Source of the DNA: Candidatus Sulfopaludibacter sp. SbA3
GTDB taxonomy: Bacteria; Pseudomonadota; Alphaproteobacteria; Caulobacterales; Hyphomonadaceae
Direction of reading: 5' to 3'
Length of the DNA: 64,000 bases
Assembly (NCBI GenBank): GCA_945888325.1
Contig: CAMDAC010000001.1
Span: 124,001 to 188,000, forward strand
The position numbers and the translations under genes were made by a program. The notes under the pieces are model-generated. The model did no database searches and was not told the DNA's origin. It saw only the letters and a list, made by a program, of their open reading frames with translations. Below, piece after piece: positions 55,777-64,000 of this stretch. How positions within the stretch are numbered: the stretch's first letter is position 1; every line of letters begins with the position of its first letter.

Positions 55777-57683
55777 AGATCCAGATGAACGCGCGGCAAT
55801 ACCTTGTCTTCTCCACCCTTCTGGCCGGCGTGATCCTGCTGGCGGGCAACATCGCCGCGCAGAAACTGCTGGCCGGCGCGCGGATCGATTTCACCGAAGG
55901 CGGGCTTTACACGCTGTCGCACGCGACCCGCACGACGCTTGATGAGATCAGTGAACCGGTGGACCTGACCTTCGTTTACTCCCGCCGCGTCGGGCAGGAT
56001 TTCCCCGCGGTCCAGGCGCATGCGGCGCGGGTGCGCGAACTGCTCTCCACTTATCAGGCCGCGTCGGGCGGTAAGATCCGCGTGCGCGAGATCGATCCGG
56101 CGCCGTTCTCCGAAGCCGAGGACGAGGCCCTGGCAGCCGGCATCCCGGCGGTTCCGGCGGGCGGCAATGATCCGCTCTATTTCGGCATCATCGGGCACAA
56201 CACGATCGACGAGGTCCGCATCCTCCCCTTCCTCGCGCCGGAGCAGGACCTGACGCTGGAATATGACCTGACGCGGATGATCGCGCGGCTGAACCATCCG
56301 GAGCCTCCGCGCATCGCCATACTCTCGTCCCTGCCCGGCATGAGCGCGCCGGATCCGGCAGGTGGCTATGTGCTGCTACAGGATATTGCCCGCAGCTTCG
56401 AGATCGATCCGCTGGCGGAGGATTTCAGCCTCATTCCGGAGGATACGGACGTGCTGCTTCTGGCGCATCCGCCGCCGCTGTCGAGCCGTCAGGAATGGTT
56501 GATCGACCAATACCTCTTGCGCGGCGGCCGAGCCGTCTTCCTCGTTGACCCGGCGGCTAAGACCGCCGTGACCGGAGATGTGTTCGGCACCAGCAACGAG
56601 CTTGCCCGTTCCGGTCTTGGCCGGCTGGGCCGCGCCTGGGGCGTGGAACTGGCGCCGGACGCCGTGGCCGACGCCGCCTTCGCGCTGCCCGTGCCGGTGC
56701 AAACAGAGCGCGGCACCGTCGAGGAGCTGGCGCACCCCCTGTTCCTTGGCGTGCCGGCCGAGGCGATGAACCGGGATGATCCGATCACGGCGGACCTGAT
56801 GCGCGTCGTGAACTTCGGCGCGCCGGGCGCCCTGCTCCCGGGATCGCCGCCGGATGGCGTGACCATCACGCCGTTGATCACCACCGGCCCCAGCCCCTCC
56901 TTCATCAACGCGGGCGAGGCAGCGCGCGACATGCAGCCGGGCGCCGTGCTGGAGGCTTATGAGAGCGTGCCCGCGCCGCTGGCGCTGGCGGTGCGCGTGT
57001 CTGGCCTGCTGGTCAGCGCATTCCCGTCCGGCGCCCCGGCGATCGACGCCCCGCGCGACCCGGCGTCGGCCGAAGCGGCGCGGGCCGCCGCGGCTGCCTT
57101 GCCCCCACATATCCGCGCCGGCGAGCGCTCCGCCGAGATCATCCTGATTGCGGACGCCGATTTCATTGCCGACGAATTCTACATCGTCGAAGGCGGCGGG
57201 GTCGCAGTGGCTGACAACGGCGCCCTGGTGCTCAACGCTCTCGACGCTCTGGCTGGCGGGGGCGAGCTCTCGCGGCTGCGCTCCCGCGCGCCGGCACTGC
57301 GCCCGATGACGCGGATCGACCGTATGCGGAGCGAGGCGGAGGCGCAGTATTTCCGCCAGCAATCCGAACTGGAATCTCGCCTCGCTACCGCGCAGGCGCG
57401 CCTTGCCGAACTTCAGGACACCGGCGAAGGCGACAGCTTTTTCTCCGGCGACCCTGAAGCCGATCTCAGCGAGCCGGAGCGCGCCGAACTTTCCCTGCTG
57501 CGCGAGGACATCCTGGATCTGCGTGCCCGGCTGCGCGAGACCGAGCGCGATTACCGGCGCGGGATCGACCGGCTCGAAAGCAGCCTCAAGGCGCTCAACA
57601 TCTGGGGCGGACCGATCCTCGTGGCAGTCGCCGGGCTGATCGTCTGGCGCCGCCAGAAGCGGCCGCGAAAGGCCGGAGCATGA
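55773..57683 (+). CDS. GldG-family ABC auxiliary protein
   Basis: A 636-residue protein with one N-terminal membrane helix (LVFSTLLAGVILLAGNIAAQ) and a GldG-like ectodomain, then a coiled coil (SEAEAQYFRQQSELESRLATAQARLAELQDT and later RDILDL-type helices) and a C-terminal membrane helix (LVAVAGLIVWRR). The start is the GTG overlapping the permease stop (VKIQMNARQY) or the ATG 12 bases later. Middle part: REIDPAPFSEAEDEALAAGI, GVTITPLITTGPSPSF. Family members pair with GldF/GldA-like genes; function outside gliding bacteria is unknown. Confidence 0.85.
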   Translation: MKIQMNARQYLVFSTLLAGVILLAGNIAAQKLLAGARIDFTEGGLYTLSHATRTTLDEISEPVDLTFVYSRRVGQDFPAVQAHAARVRELLSTYQAASGGKIRVREIDPAPFSEAEDEALAAGIPAVPAGGNDPLYFGIIGHNTIDEVRILPFLAPEQDLTLEYDLTRMIARLNHPEPPRIAILSSLPGMSAPDPAGGYVLLQDIARSFEIDPLAEDFSLIPEDTDVLLLAHPPPLSSRQEWLIDQYLLRGGRAVFLVDPAAKTAVTGDVFGTSNELARSGLGRLGRAWGVELAPDAVADAAFALPVPVQTERGTVEELAHPLFLGVPAEAMNRDDPITADLMRVVNFGAPGALLPGSPPDGVTITPLITTGPSPSFINAGEAARDMQPGAVLEAYESVPAPLALAVRVSGLLVSAFPSGAPAIDAPRDPASAEAARAAAAALPPHIRAGERSAEIILIADADFIADEFYIVEGGGVAVADNGALVLNALDALAGGGELSRLRSRAPALRPMTRIDRMRSEAEAQYFRQQSELESRLATAQARLAELQDTGEGDSFFSGDPEADLSEPERAELSLLREDILDLRARLRETERDYRRGIDRLESSLKALNIWGGPILVAVAGLIVWRRQKRPRKAGA

Positions 57684-58699
57684 GCACGCTGCGCGACAAG
57701 CAACGCACGCGCCGCACACTGGTCATGGCAGGCCTTGCGGCTGCGTTGAGCCTGTTGGCCATCGCCGCAAATCTGGGCGGCGGCGCACCGGTTCAGACGA
57801 GCGCGCGCACCGGCGAGCCCGTGTTCCCGGATTTCGCGGCGCAGCGCGCCGAGGCGAGCGGTATCCGCATCACGCTGGCGGACGAGACCTACATGTTGGT
57901 CGCCACCGGCGAAGGCTGGCGGCTCGGCTCGCGGGAGGGCTATCCGATCCGGCAGGACCGGCTGACGGAACTCGCGGCCGGACTCGAAAGCCTTATCTGG
58001 GATACGCCGCGCACGGATGATCCCGAGAAACTGGGCCGGATCGGCCTCGGCGATCCCCGCGAAAGCGGCACAGGCGCGCTGCTGGAAGTAATCGGCCCGG
58101 ACGGCGAGACGGGCGCCGCGCTGATCACCGGGCGCAAGGGCGAGTATATCTATGCGCGCCGGCCGGACGAGACGCTCGCCTTCCGCGTGACCGGCAATCT
58201 GCCGCCGCTCTACAGTTCCGAAGCCTGGCTCGATCTCGGCTTTCTGGATATCCACGAGGACGCGGTCTCGGCTGTCCGCCTGACCGACAGCAGCGGCGAG
58301 AGCCTGTTCCTGCAACGCGAAGTCGGCTCCAGCGACCGCGCCTTCCGCCCTGCCCCGCCCTACCAGAATTACCGGCTGACGAGCCGGCTCGCCGTGACAG
58401 GGCCCGCCCTTGCGCTGACCCGCTTCCTGCCGATCGGCGTCAAGCCAGCCTCGGCGCTGCGCACGCAGGCCGTCGCCCGCCACATCACGCAGACCCATGA
58501 CGGGCTGGAGGTTGACGTGCGGGCTTACCGCGAGGCCGATGGCTTCTTCATCACGATGCGCGCGATCGAAGCTGGCGAAGGCGCCACGCGCGGCGCGGCG
58601 ATCAATGAACGTGCGGCGGGCTGGGCGTTCGAGCTGACGGCGACGGATTGGGCGGATTATACGCCGCTCGTCTCGACGATCGTGCGGCCGCCGGGCTGA
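57680..58699 (+). CDS. DUF4340-domain protein
   Basis: A 339-residue protein with an N-terminal membrane helix (LVMAGLAAALSLLAIAANLG) and a repeating beta/alpha ectodomain (GIRITLADETYMLVATGEGWRLGSREGYPIRQDRL and LEVIGPDGETGAALITGRKGEYIYARRP). DUF4340 follows GldG genes in many ABC operons and is likely periplasmic. Its ATG overlaps the gldG-like stop, so the four genes are translationally coupled. It converges with the DUF1223 gene, 2 bases from its stop. Confidence 0.85.
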   Translation: MSTLRDKQRTRRTLVMAGLAAALSLLAIAANLGGGAPVQTSARTGEPVFPDFAAQRAEASGIRITLADETYMLVATGEGWRLGSREGYPIRQDRLTELAAGLESLIWDTPRTDDPEKLGRIGLGDPRESGTGALLEVIGPDGETGAALITGRKGEYIYARRPDETLAFRVTGNLPPLYSSEAWLDLGFLDIHEDAVSAVRLTDSSGESLFLQREVGSSDRAFRPAPPYQNYRLTSRLAVTGPALALTRFLPIGVKPASALRTQAVARHITQTHDGLEVDVRAYREADGFFITMRAIEAGEGATRGAAINERAAGWAFELTATDWADYTPLVSTIVRPPG

Positions 58700-58701
58700 G
58701 C

Positions 58702-59349
58702 TTAGTTCGCGCGCATCGTGGCGAGGACGCGGCCCATGCCGGCTTCCTGCACGATCAGGGCGCAACCGGAAGCGCAGGCGGGCAAGTCAATCTCGGCCTT
58801 GCCGCCGAGCCAGGGACCGATCTGGCGGACGCTGGTTACCGGGTTCGGCATCTTGGTCGTGTTGTCGTCCGCGTCGAGATAGGCGACCCACCAGATATCG
58901 GCGAGACCCTCCGGCTGGCCCGTGAGCACGACCTTCTTGCCGGTGCTCTGCAGGCGGACATTCGCGGGTTCGGCCATCTCGGCTTTCATCATCGCGGCGC
59001 CGACCTTGGTCGGCTTGTTGCCGGCGGCCTGCTCGAGGCCATTGTACACCGACTGGGGCGTATACGGACCGCGCAGCGAGAAATGCTCGACATAGGCGCG
59101 CTGGCGCTCTGACGATTCCGGAAGGGCCATCTTTTCCTTGCCGCCGAGATAGTCCCAGTAATCGACGGCCCAGGTCAGCACCATCACGCTGTCGCCGCGT
59201 TCGGCCTCGACCTGCTTGAGCGTCTTGTACGCCGCAGGGCAGGCCCGGCAATTCTTCGACGCAAACAGTTCGACCAGCATCGGGCCTTCGGCCTGTGCGG
59301 GCACCGCAAAGCCAAGCAGGAGCGCGAGGGAGACAAGAAGCCGGGTCAT
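58702..59349 (-). CDS. DUF1223-domain protein, thioredoxin-like, exported
   Basis: A 215-residue protein with a signal peptide (LLVSLALLLGFAVPAQAEG) and a thioredoxin-like core: LVELFASKNCRACPAAYKTLKQ holds a C-x-x-C pair, and MVLTWAVDYWDYLGGKEKMALPESSERQRAYVEHF follows. This matches DUF1223, an exported family of unknown role in alphaproteobacteria, presumably periplasmic thiol chemistry. The gene lies downstream of acnA on the same strand, after the acnA terminator. Confidence 0.87.
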   Translation of the reverse strand: MTRLLVSLALLLGFAVPAQAEGPMLVELFASKNCRACPAAYKTLKQVEAERGDSVMVLTWAVDYWDYLGGKEKMALPESSERQRAYVEHFSLRGPYTPQSVYNGLEQAAGNKPTKVGAAMMKAEMAEPANVRLQSTGKKVVLTGQPEGLADIWWVAYLDADDNTTKMPNPVTSVRQIGPWLGGKAEIDLPACASGCALIVQEAGMGRVLATMRAN

Positions 59350-59413
59350 CGGAGGCCGTTATATGTGGTCCGGGCGGCGGCGCACAGTCACAGCCACGTG
59401 AGAGACTGCGAAA

Positions 59414-59446
59414 AAGCCCGCCGCAACCGTCTGGCGCAGCGGGCTT
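59414..59446 (-). terminator. Terminator of acnA
   Basis: An 8-bp stem (59414-59421 with 59439-59446, AAGCCCGC/GCGGGCTT) followed on the minus strand by a run of T (59411-59415). It lies 18 bases past the acnA stop and looks like a strong intrinsic terminator. Confidence 0.8.
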
Positions 59447-59464
59447 GATGGCATTTACGCAGCG

Positions 59465-62233
<2,769 letters not shown>

Positions 62234-62407
62234 GTGTGGGCAGTGCCTCCTGTCACGCGGCCGCCCGAGGCTGGGTGGGGCGGGTCCGCCTTTATATGCA
62301 GCCGTTCCCTTATAGGGCCGATCCCTTGGGCGCAATCGGGTGTCCGATAACGTGCGCGCGACAAGGCCGCGTTTGCGGACCGGGCCGAACAGGGTATCCC
62401 TGCCCGG

Positions 62408-62989
62408 ATGAATTCGCAGGCACCTTCCCTTCTGTCCGGCGCCGGACTCGGCATGATCCGGGGTGAGCGCGTCTTGTTTCGGGAGGTTTCCGTTGCGGTG
62501 CGCGCGGGCGACGCGCTGTTGCTGCGCGGGGCGAATGGCGCCGGAAAGACAACCCTGCTGCGCATTCTCGCCGGACTGACCCGTCCGGAAGCGGGGCGTG
62601 TGACCCGCGAGGCCGCGCATCATTGGGTCGGCCACCGCGAAGGGCTAAAACCGCAAGAGACGCCGCGCGAGCATCTGAAGCTCTGGGCGCAGGCCTGGGG
62701 CTCCGGCGCCGAAACTGATTCGGTCCTGACCCGGATGGGTCTTGCACGCCCGGCCGATGTCGCGGGCCGCTACCTTTCCGCCGGCCAGCGCCGCCGTACC
62801 GCCCTTGCCCGCCTGCTGCTCGAGGACCGTCCGGTCTGGCTGCTGGATGAACCGTACACGGCGCTGGATGCCGACGGCCGGAACCTGGTGGACGACCTGA
62901 TCGCGGCGCACCGGGCGAAAGGGGGCGCCGTGGTCGCTGCGATCCATGGCGAGGCGGGATTTGCGGCGAGCGGAGACCTGACGCTTTGA
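62408..62989 (+). CDS. ccmA: Cytochrome c maturation heme-exporter ATPase
   Basis: A 193-residue ATP-binding subunit of the CcmABCD complex, which releases holo-Ccm[25 protein letters not shown] (Walker A), [17 protein letters not shown] (signature) and [15 protein letters not shown] (Walker B) are intact. It is first in ccmA-ccmB-ccmC and its stop overlaps the ccmB TTG by 3 bases. Confidence 0.94.
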   Translation: MNSQAPSLLSGAGLGMIRGERVLFREVSVAVRAGDALLLRGANGAGKTTLLRILAGLTRPEAGRVTREAAHHWVGHREGLKPQETPREHLKLWAQAWGSGAETDSVLTRMGLARPADVAGRYLSAGQRRRTALARLLLEDRPVWLLDEPYTALDADGRNLVDDLIAAHRAKGGAVVAAIHGEAGFAASGDLTL

Positions 62990-63651
62990 GCGCGGCCCCA
63001 ATCCTCGCGGCCTTCCGCCAATCGCTCGGCGAAGCCTGGGCGGGCGGTGCGGGCGCGCTCTTGCCGCTGGGGTTCCTGGGCGGCGCGTCGGTGCTGGTGC
63101 CTCTGGGCATTGGCAGCGACGGCGAAACGCTGAAGGCCGTAGGGCCCGGTATTATCTGGGTTGCCCTCGCGCTCGCCAGCCTCGTGACGCTGGAGCGCAT
63201 CTTCCAATCCGACGCCGAGGACGGCACGCTGGACCTCTGGCTGCAGGCCGGCGCGCCGGTTTCCGCCATCGCCGCGGCCAAGACGCTGGCGCACTGGCTC
63301 TCGGCGGGCCTGCCCCTCGCGCTCTTCTCTCCCCTGCTCGCGCTGATGTTCCAGGCCGAGGCGAGCCCGGCCCTGCTGGTCAATGCGGGTCTCTACGCCC
63401 TCGGCAGCCTTGCCTTCTTCTTTTGGGGCGGGGTGGGCGCGGCGCTCTCCGCCACCGTGCGCCGGGGCGGCCTGCTGATCTCGCTGATCGCCCTGCCCCT
63501 GTATGTGCCGACCGCCATTTTCGGCGCCCTCGCGATGTCCGGCGGCCCCGGATCGGCCGGCGCGCCGCTGTTCCTGGCCGCCTCCACCCTCTTCGCCTGC
63601 GCTGTTGCGCCCTATGCGATGGCGGCAGCGCTCCGCTTGGCGGCAGACTGA
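62986..63651 (+). CDS. ccmB: Cytochrome c maturation heme-exporter permease
   Basis: A 221-residue, six-helix permease of the Ccm system. LLPLGFLGGASVLVPLGIGSD, VGPGIIWVALALASLVTLERIFQSDAEDGTLDLWLQAGAPVSAI, and PLYVPTAIFGALAMSGGP are recognisable CcmB motifs. The start is TTG, forming TTGA with the ccmA stop. Works with CcmA and CcmC. Confidence 0.92.
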   Translation: MSAAPILAAFRQSLGEAWAGGAGALLPLGFLGGASVLVPLGIGSDGETLKAVGPGIIWVALALASLVTLERIFQSDAEDGTLDLWLQAGAPVSAIAAAKTLAHWLSAGLPLALFSPLLALMFQAEASPALLVNAGLYALGSLAFFFWGGVGAALSATVRRGGLLISLIALPLYVPTAIFGALAMSGGPGSAGAPLFLAASTLFACAVAPYAMAAALRLAAD

Positions 63652-63672
63652 GGGAGCGCTAGGTCAGTTGCC

Positions 63673-64000
63673 ATGTGGACCTACTTCGCCAACCCCCACA
63701 AGTTCCTGCGCCTGTCGGACTGGCTGGCGCCGGCTTTCTATGCGCTCGGCGCCGCCTGCATCGCTTACGGCATCTGGCAGGGGCTCTGGGTCGCGCCGAA
63801 GGACGAATACCAGGGCGGCGACATCATGCGCGTGATGTTCGTGCACGTGCCGGCTGCCTGGCTCGCGATGGCGAGTTATTCGGCCTTGGCGATCGCCAGC
63901 TTCGTCTGGTTTGTCTGGCGCCATGAGCTTGCGGACATTGCGGCGAAAGCCATCGCCCCGATCGGCGCGGTCTGGACCGCGCTTTGCCTGGCGACCGGGT
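63673..64000 (+). CDS. ccmC: Heme exporter/heme-delivery protein CcmC (partial, cut at the right edge)
   Basis: The first 109 residues of CcmC, which handles heme for transfer to CcmE. MWTYFANPHKFLRLSDWLAPAF, YGIWQGLWVAPKDEYQGGDIMRVMFVHVPAAWLAMASYSALAIASFVWFVWRHELADIAAKAIAPIGAVWTALCLATG shows the first membrane helices and the VHVPAAW His that binds heme. The tryptophan-rich WxWD site lies further on, outside the window. Confidence 0.93.
   Translation, partial: MWTYFANPHKFLRLSDWLAPAFYALGAACIAYGIWQGLWVAPKDEYQGGDIMRVMFVHVPAAWLAMASYSALAIASFVWFVWRHELADIAAKAIAPIGAVWTALCLATG

Overview
The window is about 64 kb of GC-rich, gene-dense bacterial chromosome. The gene families (split his genes, cobS/cobT, a BolA gene divergent from a J-domain gene, the shikimate genes aroK-aroB near xerD, ccmABC, a DUF3108 gene beside rpmB) and the codon style fit an alphaproteobacterium. 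A Hyphomonadaceae/Caulobacterales-type organism is my best guess. That is inference, since no rRNA or tRNA gene is present. It is ordinary housekeeping DNA: I see no prophage, insertion sequence, CRISPR array or conjugation gene.

Layout. 1-9.5 kb: partial miaB, an AGCS-type alanine/glycine:cation symporter, then a lipid/acyl-CoA group (MDR oxidoreductase, AMP-dependent acyl-CoA ligase, alpha/beta hydrolase, SCP2-like sterol-carrier domain, acyl-CoA carboxyltransferase) and a DUF4349 lipoprotein. 10-16 kb: gltD-gltB (glutamate synthase). 16-23.5 kb: uppP, a complex-I-associated-type NAD(P)-binding protein, a J-domain protein divergent from bolA, a CNNM/CorC protein, aroK-aroB, a small membrane protein, xerD and a Pmp3-like peptide. 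23.5-28.1 kb: a CitE-like aldolase/lyase, a hydrolase, a SnoaL-like protein, a GNAT, and an EAL protein with degenerate GGDEF. 28.2-39 kb: the histidine genes hisB, hisH, hisA, hisF and hisE, all on + but separated by unrelated genes: TetR and carotenoid oxygenase, a second CNNM/CorC protein, a GC-poor singleton, a frameshifted thioesterase, a diguanylate cyclase and a crotonase. 39.4-42.4 kb: cobS-cobT. 42.5-51.7 kb: lipoprotein enzymes, rpmB, a DUF3108 protein, a RluA-type pseudouridine synthase, a PhoD-type phosphatase, a degenerate SDR, a DUF465 protein and a diguanylate cyclase. 51.9-58.7 kb: purE-purK, a creatininase-family protein and a Gld-like ABC operon. 58.7-64 kb: a DUF1223 protein, acnA and ccmA-ccmB-ccmC (partial).

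The most unusual signal is non-coding. The only two long gene-free intervals (9480-9965 and 38982-39439) each lie between convergent genes and contain diverged copies, in the same orientation, of one roughly 370-390 bp element. The copies share near-identical blocks, matching hairpins and compensatory base changes, including one stem in which all but one pair is replaced while the pairing is kept. This looks like a structured RNA, or a dispersed repeat that folds. I do not recognise it as tmRNA, RNase P, SRP or 6S RNA. Secondary points of interest are a GC-poor singleton with a nucleoside-deoxyribosyltransferase/TIR-like motif inserted among the his genes, a one-base frameshift in a hotdog thioesterase, a REP-like inverted hairpin pair between hisH and hisA, an SDR that has lost its catalytic residues, a methyltransferase-fold lipoprotein, and several unlisted small proteins.
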